This document shows, piece by piece, positions 35,887 through 44,068 of a DNA stretch of 64,000 nucleotides. The DNA is from Bacteroidota bacterium (lineage in GTDB: Bacteria > Bacteroidota > Ignavibacteria > Ignavibacteriales > Ignavibacteriaceae). Position numbers and translations under genes: made by a program. The notes beneath the pieces were generated by a model. It was given only the letters and a program-made list of their open reading frames with translations, did no database searches and was not told the origin of the DNA. The first letter of the stretch is position 1; every line of letters begins with the position of its first letter. The stretch spans positions 1 through 64,000 of the forward strand of contig JAKAGV010000017.1 in NCBI GenBank assembly GCA_021815405.1, read 5' to 3'.

Positions 35887-37896
35887 ATGCGAAAGACAGT
35901 TTTTACCACTCTCCTTTTACTCATCATTTATTTACCCTTTATTAATTCACAGACAATCTGGCTCGATAAGCTCAATCTTTCTTCGATGACATGCGGCTGG
36001 TCTAATCCTCACGCAGATAAGTCCGTTGAGGGAAATACGCTTTCAATAGCCGGACAAAAATTTGAACGTGGAGTCGGGACTCATGCAATCAGCACTTTCC
36101 TTTTAAATCTTAACGGCAAGGGAAAGAAGTTTTCTGCAGTTGTTGGTTTGGATGATGAATCAAACAGCCGCGGCTCTGTTGATTTCTATGTTATCGGCGA
36201 TAAGAAAGTTTTATGGCAAAGCGGTATAATGCGTAAAGGCGATGCGCCGAAAAATGCAGACGTTGATATAAGCGGAATTAAAAAATTAGGTCTGCTTGTT
36301 TCCGATGCCGGGGACGGAAATGATTGGGACCATGCCGATTGGTGTAATGCTAAACTTGAAATGACTTCGAATGTTAATCCGGCAAACCTAGTTACTCAAA
36401 TAACGTACAAGCCTTATATTCTTACTCCCAATCCTCCGGCAGAGCCGAGGATAAACGGTGCAAAAGTTTTCGGCGTTCGTCCGGATCATCCATTTCTTTA
36501 TACAATAGCAGCTACAGGAAAAAGACCAATGACATTTGCAGCGGAAAATTTACCGGATGGTTTATCTCTCGATCAGAATACAGGAATTATTACTGGCAAG
36601 ATTGATAAGGAAGGAACTTATGAAGTAAAGCTTATCGCAAAAAATAATTTGGGAAAGGCAGAAAGCAATTTTAAAATATCTGTTGGAAATACAATCTGCT
36701 TAACTCCTCCGATGGGATGGAACAGTTGGAACTGCTGGGCAACTTCGGTTGATGAAAAAAAAGTGGAAGCCGCCGCAGATGCAATGGTTAAGACAGGATT
36801 GATAAACCACGGCTGGACTTACATTAACATTGATGATAGCTGGTCAATTTATCCCGGCAGCAAAGATCCTTCCATTAGCGGAGATCCGCGAAATAAAGAT
36901 GGAATGATTAATTCAAATAAAAAGTTTCCCGATATGTCTGCGTTGACAAAATATATTCATTCCAAAGGATTGAAGGCAGGAATATATTCTTCACCTGGAC
37001 CACTAACATGCGCAGGCTACACCGCATGTTATCAGCATGAACAGCAGGATGCCGAACGATTTGCCGAATGGGGATTTGATTATTTAAAATATGATTGGTG
37101 CTCTTACGGAGAGATTGCAAAAGATACAACATTAGCTACATACGAGAAGCCGTACAAAATTATGGATGCCGCTTTAAGCAAGGTTAATAGAGATATTGTT
37201 TACAGCCTTTGCCAATACGGGATGGGCGATGTTTGGAAATGGGGCGCAGAAGTTGGAGGTAATTTATGGCGGACTACGGGCGACATAAATGATAGCTGGT
37301 CAAGTATGTCTTCAATCGGATTCGGTCAAGCAGGTCATGAAAAATATTCAGAACCTGGTCATTGGAATGATCCCGATATGCTTGTTGTTGGATTGGTAGG
37401 CTGGGGACCAAGTCTTCATCCTTCAAGATTAACTCCCGATGAACAATATACTCACATCAGTCTTTGGTGCTTATTAGACGCACCGCTTTTAATCGGCTGC
37501 GACTTAAGCCGAATCGATAAGTTTACACTAAGTCTTTTAAGCAATGATGAAGTACTAGCAGTTGATCAAGATCCGCTTGGCAAACAAGCAAGCAGAATTT
37601 ATGATGAAGATGGAAAACAAATCTGGGCTAAAGATATGTCCGATGGTTCAAAAGCAGTCGGATTATTCTATACTGGTGAAGATAATAAGATAAAAGATCC
37701 GGCAGATTATTTCCATTGGAATAAAATTCCTTCAAAAGAAAAAATTACTTTAACTGCTTCTGAGCTTGGTATTTCAGGCAAATTCAAAGTAAGAGATCTT
37801 TGGCGTCAAAAAGATCTTGGCACATTTACTAATGATTTTACTACCGAAGTTCCTTACCATGGAGTTGTATTGGTAAAGGTCACTCAGGAGAAATAA
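35887..37896 (+). CDS. Secreted alpha-galactosidase (GH27) with NPCBM domain
   Basis: A 669-residue exported glycosidase. Signal peptide to FINSQ; NPCBM domain (about 22-155; ERGVGTHAISTF, VVGLDDES, FYVIGDKKVLWQSG); a putative Ig domain (about 190-265); GH27 catalytic barrel (about 272-560) with MGWNSWNCWA, INIDDSWS, nucleophile Asp403 in YLKYDWC and acid/base Asp495 in EPGHWNDPDM; C-terminal beta domain. It should release terminal alpha-galactose from oligosaccharides or polymers in the periplasm or medium. GGAGAAGAAT before ATG. No transporter or polysaccharide locus adjoins. Assignment is secure, substrate is not. Confidence 0.93.
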   Translation: MRKTVFTTLLLLIIYLPFINSQTIWLDKLNLSSMTCGWSNPHADKSVEGNTLSIAGQKFERGVGTHAISTFLLNLNGKGKKFSAVVGLDDESNSRGSVDFYVIGDKKVLWQSGIMRKGDAPKNADVDISGIKKLGLLVSDAGDGNDWDHADWCNAKLEMTSNVNPANLVTQITYKPYILTPNPPAEPRINGAKVFGVRPDHPFLYTIAATGKRPMTFAAENLPDGLSLDQNTGIITGKIDKEGTYEVKLIAKNNLGKAESNFKISVGNTICLTPPMGWNSWNCWATSVDEKKVEAAADAMVKTGLINHGWTYINIDDSWSIYPGSKDPSISGDPRNKDGMINSNKKFPDMSALTKYIHSKGLKAGIYSSPGPLTCAGYTACYQHEQQDAERFAEWGFDYLKYDWCSYGEIAKDTTLATYEKPYKIMDAALSKVNRDIVYSLCQYGMGDVWKWGAEVGGNLWRTTGDINDSWSSMSSIGFGQAGHEKYSEPGHWNDPDMLVVGLVGWGPSLHPSRLTPDEQYTHISLWCLLDAPLLIGCDLSRIDKFTLSLLSNDEVLAVDQDPLGKQASRIYDEDGKQIWAKDMSDGSKAVGLFYTGEDNKIKDPADYFHWNKIPSKEKITLTASELGISGKFKVRDLWRQKDLGTFTNDFTTEVPYHGVVLVKVTQEK

Positions 37897-37901
37897 ATAA
37901 T

Positions 37902-37958
37902 CCTTCGACAGTTAAACTGCTGAAGGAAGATTCTGTGCGAGAGTTTATCTCTCGCACA
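37902..37958 (+). terminator. Two tandem hairpins between GH27 and M1 peptidase genes
   Basis: First CCTTC...GAAGG with an inner CAGTT/AACTG stem (37902-37926), then TGTGCGAGAG paired with CTCTCGCACA (37934-37943 with 37949-37958). No long T run; probably a weak terminator or mRNA-end structure. Confidence 0.55.
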
Positions 37959-38004
37959 ACTTTAAACTCAAACCTTTGCTTAATTTCAACTAAAGGATTT
38001 TAAT

Positions 38005-39714
38005 ATGAAAAAACTTCTATACTTTTTCTTGTTTACACTTTCAATCTTTCAAATTGGTTTTCCACAAGAACCATCTCATTACGATTGGGGAACTTTTACT
38101 AAAGCAGATTCACTCCGGGGATATCTTTCGCCTCTCCGCTCTTGTTATGATGTAACATATTATCATCTTAATGTCGCGGTTAATCCTTCGGATAGTTCAA
38201 TTAAAGGATCGAATACTATAAGATTTAAAGTTGTCAATCCATTTAAAGAAATGCAGGTGGATCTATTCGCAAATATGAAAGTAGATAAGATTGAATTTGA
38301 AGACGGAACTCCTTTGAAATACTCACGCGAATTTGGCGCTGTATTCATTTACCTTCCGAAAGAATTAGAACGAAATACAACTCATCAGATAATTTTTTAT
38401 TATTCCGGCAGACCGCAGATTGCAAAGAATCCACCGTGGGACGGAGGCTTTATCTGGAAGAAACAAAAAGAAGGAAATCCTTGGGTAATGGTTACTTGCC
38501 AAGGCACTGGTGCAAGCTTATGGTGGCCAAACAAAGATCATCAATCTGATGAGCCGGACAGTATGCTGCTTAGTGTTACTATTCCCAAAGGACTTGAGGA
38601 TATTTCGAACGGAAGATTAAGAAGCAAAATAGATTTAACTGATGGACAAACACAGTACAATTGGTTTATAAGCTATCCTATAAATAATTATGATGTTACA
38701 ATCAATATCGGTAAGTACGCGCATTTTAGTGATGTTTATACAAGCAGCGATGGAAGCAAACTAACCTTGGACTATTACGTACTTCCGGAAAATCTACAGA
38801 AAGCTAAAAAACAATTTGAACAAGTCAAGACAATGCTTGCCTGCTATGAGAAATATTTCGGCAAGTATCCTTTTTACCGGGACGGCTACAAACTGATTGA
38901 ATCTTCACACAACGGTATGGAACATCAGACAGCGGTTGCTTATGGCAACCATTATCAAGGCGGATATGAAGGACGTGCTAGCTCTGCTGTCGGATTGAAG
39001 TTTGATTTCATCATCATTCATGAAAGCGCACATGAGTGGTGGGGAAACAGTGTAACGGCAAAAGATGTTGCAGATATGTGGATACATGAAAGCTTTGCTG
39101 CTTATGCTGAAGCTCTTTACGTTGAATATAACTGGGGACATAAGGCAGCGCTTGAATATATCAACGGGAAAAAGCAGAATGTTAGAGATGAGAAACCGAT
39201 TATTGGTCCTTACAATGTAAATCAAGAAGGTTCCGGCGATATGTATGATAAAGGTCAGCTTGTGTTGAATACTCTTAGGGATGTAATAAATAATGATTCT
39301 CTATGGTTCTCGATTCTCAGAGGAATTCAGAAAAAATTTGCTTATAAGACAGTAGATGCAGACGACATTACAAATTTTATAAACGAAAAGACCGGAACAA
39401 ACTACAATTATTTTTTCGACCAATTTCTTCGTTATCCAAAAGAGCCAGAGTTCTTTGCAATAGTAACTCAGAAAGGAAACGAAACGGCAGTAAGATATAA
39501 ATGGAATGCAGATGTAAAAGATTTTAAGATGCCGCTAAAAGTAACTACATCGCCAAACAATTTTGAGTTTATTTATCCGACAACTCAATGGCAAACATTA
39601 AAGCTGAAGGATTTCGATCCGAAAGATTTTAAAGTTGATGAAGATGAGTTCCTGTGCAAGGTAAAGATTTATCGTCAGTATATCGATCCCGAAAGCAAGA
39701 TAAAAATCTTTTAG
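38005..39714 (+). CDS. Secreted M1-family metallopeptidase
   Basis: A 569-residue exported zinc peptidase. Signal peptide to QIGFPQ. N-terminal beta domain (about 40-245), then the catalytic domain with GMEHQTAVAYG (exopeptidase motif, normally GAMEN-type), zinc ligands His339 and His343 in HESAHEWWG, and Glu362 in IHESFAAYAEALY, exactly the HExxH-x18-E arrangement. C-terminal part short compared with ERAP-like enzymes, as usual for bacterial M1 gluzincins. It likely trims peptides in the periplasm, in keeping with the peptide uptake genes elsewhere in the window. ATG start. Confidence 0.93.
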   Translation: MKKLLYFFLFTLSIFQIGFPQEPSHYDWGTFTKADSLRGYLSPLRSCYDVTYYHLNVAVNPSDSSIKGSNTIRFKVVNPFKEMQVDLFANMKVDKIEFEDGTPLKYSREFGAVFIYLPKELERNTTHQIIFYYSGRPQIAKNPPWDGGFIWKKQKEGNPWVMVTCQGTGASLWWPNKDHQSDEPDSMLLSVTIPKGLEDISNGRLRSKIDLTDGQTQYNWFISYPINNYDVTINIGKYAHFSDVYTSSDGSKLTLDYYVLPENLQKAKKQFEQVKTMLACYEKYFGKYPFYRDGYKLIESSHNGMEHQTAVAYGNHYQGGYEGRASSAVGLKFDFIIIHESAHEWWGNSVTAKDVADMWIHESFAAYAEALYVEYNWGHKAALEYINGKKQNVRDEKPIIGPYNVNQEGSGDMYDKGQLVLNTLRDVINNDSLWFSILRGIQKKFAYKTVDADDITNFINEKTGTNYNYFFDQFLRYPKEPEFFAIVTQKGNETAVRYKWNADVKDFKMPLKVTTSPNNFEFIYPTTQWQTLKLKDFDPKDFKVDEDEFLCKVKIYRQYIDPESKIKIF

Positions 39715-39803
39715 AGCAAACAAGCACAGCTCATAGAGCAAAGTGAAAATGCTAACTTATAGGAGACTTTATGCGCTTTGCCGTATATATAAATAAATAT
39801 CGT

Positions 39804-40172
39804 TCATTGATTAGCACTGAACATTCCCCATTTCAAATCGAAATTCTTCAACAATTCCTTTACTGTATCAACTTGATTATTGCGTACCATTAAGATTGTC
39901 GGATCCATATAGCCGCGGATAGAAGATGTATTTTCGCCCTGCAAATAATATTCTATTCCTTCGTTATCCAGGATGCTTCTTATTAAAGCAATGTCTCCAA
40001 GGTTATATGTTGATAAAACAGGTATGAAAGTTTTGTTGTCATTATCCTCGCTAGCAGTTTTAACGTCCAATTGAGCTTTTCTATCTGGTAGATCTTTTAC
40101 AAGTTCTACATCGCAGTCAGGACAGTGAGTAAAACCTTCTCGGTACTCGGCGCCGCAATTTGGACAAAACAT
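39804..40172 (-). CDS. Zinc-ribbon DUF2007-like protein
   Basis: A 122-residue protein. N-terminal zinc ribbon with CPNC (3-6) and CPDC (about 17-20). The C-terminal half (FIPVLSTYNLGDIALIRSILDNEGIEYYL, and VRNNQVDTVKELLKNF) matches the DUF2007 alpha-beta fold, which resembles P-II-like signalling proteins. AGGAGGGTTT before ATG is a strong ribosome-binding site. Function unknown. Confidence 0.85.
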   Translation of the reverse strand: MFCPNCGAEYREGFTHCPDCDVELVKDLPDRKAQLDVKTASEDNDNKTFIPVLSTYNLGDIALIRSILDNEGIEYYLQGENTSSIRGYMDPTILMVRNNQVDTVKELLKNFDLKWGMFSANQ

Positions 40173-40323
40173 AAACCCTCCTAAAATTATTACCAGAAAT
40201 TACGCAAAAATAAATATTCAAGTAATGAATATCACCTCTGAATTTTCATACAGCCTATAAATAGCGGGATTAATAAAGTTCTGATATCAAAAATATTTTC
40301 TAAATAAGAATTGGTGACTTTTC

Positions 40324-41091
40324 TTATTCTTCCCAAAGTATTGTAAGCACCGAATTGTACCTGTACATCGGAATGTTCTGCTCATAAAGGAAGTAATCTT
40401 TTTTATAATTGAAATCTTCCCAGAACCAGGCATCAGCAAGTATTTTCTCCGGCTCGAGTGCAATGTTTTCTCCGTTATAAAATTCATATGCATAGGAAGA
40501 CGAAGTAACTTTGCTGCCGTTTCTAATAAACCTAAACGGGAAATATTCATTTATACGGCTCCATTTAACAACCGAATCTTTACTCATTATAATTGCGACG
40601 GGATGATTCCCTATTTCGGCATAGCGCATAGCCGCGGCACTCAATGATACATTAAAATATTCAGCCGAGGCAGAGAGAACGCCTTTGGTAAACTTTTTCC
40701 CTTTTGTAAAATTACAAAACCATTGTTCCGGCATAAGCAGCTCGGCGGCAAAATCATTTGCATCAATCTCGGCAGAAATGTTCTGCTTGATTCCTCTTAT
40801 ATCCAACCCGCTGCAGAAGAAGCTATTCTCCTTTTTACCGGAATTAAAATAATGCCCAAGCTCGTGAGCAATAGTGAATCTTTTTTGACCACTCTCAGCG
40901 AGCCCGGCATCAACGGAGATAATACCCAAACCGTTCTTAAAAACGAATTGTCCCTCGCAAGATTCAAGCGCTTTTTCCTCAATAAAAATATTTTCACAGC
41001 CGGCAATAGCATATAAATCAATATTACCCGGTTCATCTATGAATAAGCCACGCAATAATCTTTTAGCGTTAGCTTTAGCGAGTATGCTCAT
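40324..41091 (-). CDS. ImmA/IrrE-type zinc metallopeptidase
   Basis: A 255-residue peptidase. HELGH at residues 76-80 in RFTIAHELGHYFN provides two zinc ligands; a downstream acidic patch (IDANDFAAELLMP) is where the third ligand lies in this family, and AELLMPEQWF is a family signature. ImmA of ICEBs1 and IrrE of Deinococcus cleave repressors to trigger gene expression. It overlaps the preceding small gene by 17 bases and shares an operon with a sigma-like gene. The usual partner, a Xre-type repressor, is not visible here. The C-terminal ~110 residues are unassigned. Confidence 0.88.
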   Translation of the reverse strand: MSILAKANAKRLLRGLFIDEPGNIDLYAIAGCENIFIEEKALESCEGQFVFKNGLGIISVDAGLAESGQKRFTIAHELGHYFNSGKKENSFFCSGLDIRGIKQNISAEIDANDFAAELLMPEQWFCNFTKGKKFTKGVLSASAEYFNVSLSAAAMRYAEIGNHPVAIIMSKDSVVKWSRINEYFPFRFIRNGSKVTSSSYAYEFYNGENIALEPEKILADAWFWEDFNYKKDYFLYEQNIPMYRYNSVLTILWEE

Positions 41092-41458
41092 CTTTGTCGT
41101 CCAGAAAATTTTTAAGCTTATCTATTTTCTCCTTCTGTAATTTTAATTCTTCTTTGTTATCATCAGAAGAGCTTTGTTTTCTATACGCAAAGCCTAAATC
41201 ATTTAAAGAAGAATCATCCTCTTTTATTATTCCCATGTTACTAGCTAAATCTTTCAAGAAATCCCCTGCCTTTTGCTGCCTTTCAGTTCCCATTTTTAAT
41301 TTAATCTCCGCTTCCTTCCGGTCTAAAAAATTGTTAGCCCGTGCGATAATTGCATCGGGATCTTCCCCGCGCTCAAGAAAAGTTGACCGAATATCTTCTT
41401 CATCCTCAGAAGGCGAAAGGAAGATGTCGAATAATATTTCAAGTCGCTTATTTGTCAT
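41075..41458 (-). CDS. Small acidic protein of the sigma-ImmA operon
   Basis: A 127-residue hydrophilic protein rich in Asp, Glu and Lys, with a C-terminal coiled-coil-like stretch (EELKLQKEKIDKLKNFLDD). Residues about 20-60 contain EEDIRSTFLERGEDPDAI. No family is recognised. It lies between a sigma-like and an ImmA-like gene and could be the substrate or inhibitor the protease acts on, for example an anti-sigma protein. This is inference from order and size. ATG with AAGGTG upstream. Confidence 0.7.
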   Translation of the reverse strand: MTNKRLEILFDIFLSPSEDEEDIRSTFLERGEDPDAIIARANNFLDRKEAEIKLKMGTERQQKAGDFLKDLASNMGIIKEDDSSLNDLGFAYRKQSSSDDNKEELKLQKEKIDKLKNFLDDKDEHTR

Positions 41459-41485
41459 TTTGCACCTTATTAGTTTGATAAATGA

Positions 41486-42133
41486 TTATTGATATTTTTG
41501 AATTTTTTCAATTAAATCTCTTGGTAAATTCTGTAACAAGTGATAAGGAATATTTTTACTTATTCTCCTCCTAATTTTTCTAATAGCAATTTCAGCTTCA
41601 TTAACTGTAATGCCGAGGTCTAAAGAGATACTTTTCGGCTTATGCTCTTTTATCATCTCGTTAAAAATAATCTGGGCATCTACATCATCGCTAAGAATAA
41701 CTTCCCTGCAATGCTTTTCGATAATATCCGCATCGATGAAGCCTTCAATATCCTGAGGCTTAGTATTAATTAAGATATCCATTTTCGGGTTGCCATCTTC
41801 GTCGTCATTATTATGAGGATTGTCTACTGAAACGTACCGCTTTTCTTTTTTTGCAAGGTTTGAAACTTCACTGTCTATACAGCCCCACATTATCTGTTCG
41901 AGCTTAAATTTATTCATATCCCAGGCTCTCGTTCCGTCTATTAAATCGCTGAAAATTTCATCCATTATCTCTTCAGCCTTGCAGGTTTTCATAAATTCGT
42001 GCCCAAGAAAAATACCAAGCTCTTTCCTGGCATATTCGACCATATCTAGATAGGATTTATGGTTAGAATTTATAAAATACTGAATAGCTTTTCGGCGGCA
42101 TTCTTGTTTTATCAGATCATTCAAAGGAATCAC
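41486..42133 (-). CDS. Sigma-factor-like regulator
   Basis: A 215-residue protein whose shape resembles small sigma-70 family regulators: helices with EEIMDEIFSDLIDGTRAWD and KFKLEQIMWGCIDSEVSNLAKKEKR (region 2-like), an acidic linker, then a C-terminal helical part (KEHKPKSISLDLGITVNEAEIAIRKIRRRI) that looks like region 4 HTH. Similarity is structural in feel; a phage-type DNA-binding protein is the alternative. The frame opens at GTG 42133, but GAGGTG overlaps it and would better serve a TTG four codons in (42124). First gene of the operon with the acidic protein and the ImmA-like peptidase. Confidence 0.6.
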   Translation of the reverse strand: MIPLNDLIKQECRRKAIQYFINSNHKSYLDMVEYARKELGIFLGHEFMKTCKAEEIMDEIFSDLIDGTRAWDMNKFKLEQIMWGCIDSEVSNLAKKEKRYVSVDNPHNNDDEDGNPKMDILINTKPQDIEGFIDADIIEKHCREVILSDDVDAQIIFNEMIKEHKPKSISLDLGITVNEAEIAIRKIRRRISKNIPYHLLQNLPRDLIEKIQKYQ

Positions 42134-42162
42134 CTCATAATATTTTATTCAATTACCTGTAA

Positions 42163-42222
42163 TACTCCCGCAAATTCAAATTCCGTCAAAGACGGAAAGA
42201 TATTTTTTGGGAGTAATACTCC
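42163..42222 (-). promoter_or_regulatory. Nested palindromes, candidate operator of the sigma-ImmA operon
   Basis: TACTCCC (42163-42169) pairs with GGGAGTA (42209-42215). Inside, TTCCGTC (42181-42187) pairs with GACGGAA (42191-42197). The right arm itself belongs to a 13-bp palindrome GGAGTAATACTCC (42210-42222). GTAATACTCC is also directly repeated at 42159-42168 and 42213-42222. The block starts about 30 bp upstream of the sigma-like gene. Confidence 0.65.
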
Positions 42223-42330
42223 TAGAAACAATGAAATTGAAAATGGTAATCGTTAATAAATTAAATATAGTCCATAAAAACAGAAGCCGGAAAAAAGAAG
42301 CAGGCATAAGGAAATATTATCGAGCAATTG

Positions 42331-42517
42331 CCGTTTATTTCATATCCCTTTACCGTCTAAATGCCGTCTGTTTACTATCCATTTGCCGTGAAGTTTCCGT
42401 CAAATTGCCGTCCATTTCATATTTATTTATTACCTGTTTACCGTTTAATACCCGTTTAAATTCCGTAATGCTGCCGTTTTGCTCCCGGGATGCAGCCGTT
42501 CCCGTCTCGTCAAATAA
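42331..42517. repeat. Degenerate 11-bp phased repeat, CCGT-N7
   Basis: CCGT recurs on an exact 11-bp grid: 42331, 42353, 42364, 42386, 42397, 42408, 42441, 42452, 42463, 42474 and 42496. Near matches sit at 42485 (CCGG) and 42507 (TCGT); grid positions 42342, 42375, 42419 and 42430 have lost the core. The seven bases between cores vary (TTAAATT, CAAATTG, CTAAATG and so on). About 17 units in all. Confidence 0.8.
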
Positions 42518-42609
42518 AAAGAATTATAACCGCATAATCAGTGCACTGCCGGTGATTAAAAGAATGTTTGAATCGAACCAGTTTAATAATTTATCGCCGC
42601 CTTACCAAG

Positions 42610-42641
42610 CCCTCGCTCTGCCCTGACCCAAATAGCGAGGG
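42610..42641 (+). terminator. Hairpin, possible terminator
   Basis: CCCTCGCT (42610-42617) pairs exactly with AGCGAGGG (42634-42641), followed by TTCTT. No gene ends just before it on the plus strand, so it may be an mRNA-leader structure or a leftover. Confidence 0.45.
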
Positions 42642-42771
42642 TTCTTGCGGGCACAGGCAAACAGAGTTTTATGTGCAAGTAAGAATATGGGCTTAATTTA
42701 TCATTATGAAAGAAATTAACCGGTTTAAATTAATATAATTTTTAATAATAATTAATAAGGAATAAAATACT

Positions 42772-43458
42772 ATGGCAGAGATAAAGAGCGGCATACTCGG
42801 CAACGTCCGGGGTGCAGTAGGAAAAATAACAGGGCGAATTTACAAAGGGAGAAATATAATAAGCCAAAGACCCGAATTCAGGAGAATTTCCACAAGTCCG
42901 GGTGTAATTACGCATAAAAATAATTTCAAGCTGTGCGTTAAATTCAGCTCGGCGGCATGTTCTATGGATGCAATAAAAGCCGCATGGCAGATGAATTTAT
43001 CACCTGAGATGAATTATTTTAATTATTTCATTCAGACGAACATAAAGCTGGTAAGTGAAGGCATGCTGACGGTAAATAACATAATAACTCCGTACAGCGG
43101 CTTTGCAATCAGCAAGGCTTCAAACGCAATAGCACCTGCTGAAATAAGTATCGGGTTAAGCGCACTATCAGGCTCTTATAACTTTGATACCGCAGTTGAA
43201 GTAAAGGCAAAGCTGTATGCCGTATTGTATCTTTACGGTTCGTCAAATCCACAGGCACCGGAATATTTTTTAATGCCTGTTGAATTCGATACGCAGGCAT
43301 TACAGCTTAATGATCCGCTGTCTTTCACGAAAGCATTTCTGCTTACGGATCAGACAGTGATTGGCGGCTATGCCAATCGAAAGGTATATGCGGCATTAAT
43401 TACATTTGATGCTAACGATGTGCCGGTGAACTTTTCGGCAACATTGTGCATTGAGTAA
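42772..43458 (+). CDS. DUF6266-like (possibly phage-derived) protein
   Basis: A 228-residue protein. The N-terminus KSGILGNVRGAVGKITGRIYKGRNII recalls the start of DUF6266 proteins of Bacteroidota, where a GxxGxVGxxxG-x-KG pattern precedes beta-rich domains; the rest is beta-rich (about 85-225) with no catalytic motif. Such proteins are often found as lone cargo or near phage genes. ATG with AAGGAATAA upstream; a strong terminator follows. Codon use is less AT-rich than in the defence genes downstream. Function unknown. Confidence 0.65.
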   Translation: MAEIKSGILGNVRGAVGKITGRIYKGRNIISQRPEFRRISTSPGVITHKNNFKLCVKFSSAACSMDAIKAAWQMNLSPEMNYFNYFIQTNIKLVSEGMLTVNNIITPYSGFAISKASNAIAPAEISIGLSALSGSYNFDTAVEVKAKLYAVLYLYGSSNPQAPEYFLMPVEFDTQALQLNDPLSFTKAFLLTDQTVIGGYANRKVYAALITFDANDVPVNFSATLCIE

Positions 43459-43469
43459 ACCTACCCTTA

Positions 43470-43500
43470 AAGGCGGCGCTGAAAGGCGCTGCCTTTTTTT
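43470..43500 (+). terminator. Rho-independent terminator
   Basis: AAGGCGGCGC (43470-43479) pairs with GCGCTGCCTT (43486-43495) with one G-T wobble, followed by Ts to 43500. Ends the DUF6266-like transcript. Confidence 0.92.
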
Positions 43501-44068
43501 AACTTTTATATTTTGTTGTAAAAAGCAATCATCGTCTGAACCCCGCCCAGGCGGGCAAGCCTGATTCACAGGATTTTAAGATTAACAGGATAATCGATTC
43601 TTAATCCAATTTGAGAAATTTTTTTAAGAATATTTTAATAGCTGATTGTAAGGGATTGAGAGGTGAAAAAAAACTTGAGCGCTTTTTTCGTCAGTTTGAA
43701 ATTTCTATCGATTTTACTTTTTATATAATGAGTATTTCATTCAGAAGCAGATTTTTATTTGTTAGTAATAAAGCTAGAGACTATGATTAGCGTTGCAATT
43801 ATTGAAGAACTGGAGATGCTTTTGTTATCGGAAATGAGTTGATTGAACAGAGATAATATTTTTTGCAATGGCTACATGGTAATTATTTGTATTGAAAGAA
43901 AAACAATTTGAAATGAATAAACACTTGAGAAGATAGGAAGTTAAGGCCAAGCTTTTGAATAATTACACTAAATATTCCAATTTTAAGGTTATATTTGATT
44001 TTGAAAGATAAATTTATGAATTTACCCACAGCGGTTGAAAAGATTTCTTAGACCAAAGGCATATTTAT
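43501..44068. other. Intergenic region before the AAA gene
   Basis: No gene seen in 568 bp apart from the dispersed repeat at 43534-43593. The DNA from 43600 on is AT-rich and should contain the promoter of the AAA ATPase gene. It marks the left edge of the AT-rich defence-like block. Confidence 0.45.
43534..43593. repeat. Dispersed REP-like element
   Basis: GTCTGAACCCCGCCCAGGCG and the following GGCAAGCCTGATTCACAGG, then ATTAACAGGAT, correspond to a widespread extragenic repeat in which short CAGGAT words recur and a CCCGCC/GGCGGG hairpin sits at one end. Such elements are common in Bacteroidota-Chlorobi relatives and other phyla. Confidence 0.65.

Larger units (their letters stand above)
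42134..42771. other. Non-coding control region with palindromes and phased repeats
   Basis: 638 bp between the leftward sigma-ImmA operon and a rightward phage-like gene. It holds a nested palindrome (42163-42222), an 11-bp CCGT repeat (42331-42517) and a hairpin (42610-42641). An open frame spans 42207-42626, but the 11-bp period is not a multiple of three and the predicted peptide has no protein character, so I treat the region as non-coding. Confidence 0.7.

Noticed and set aside
39771-39890. Short frame with GGAG and ATG downstream of the M1 gene
   Set aside because: About 39 codons, and most of it runs antisense into the zinc-ribbon gene. The peptide shows no recognisable feature.
42331-42517. 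CRISPR-like or guide array
   Set aside because: A 4-bp constant core with 7-bp variable parts is too short for known guide arrays, and no associated nuclease gene was recognised next to it.
42207-42626. 139-codon open frame across the CCGT repeat
   Set aside because: The 11-bp repeat unit shifts frame each copy and the peptide has no domain or periodicity. No ribosome-binding site was convincing.
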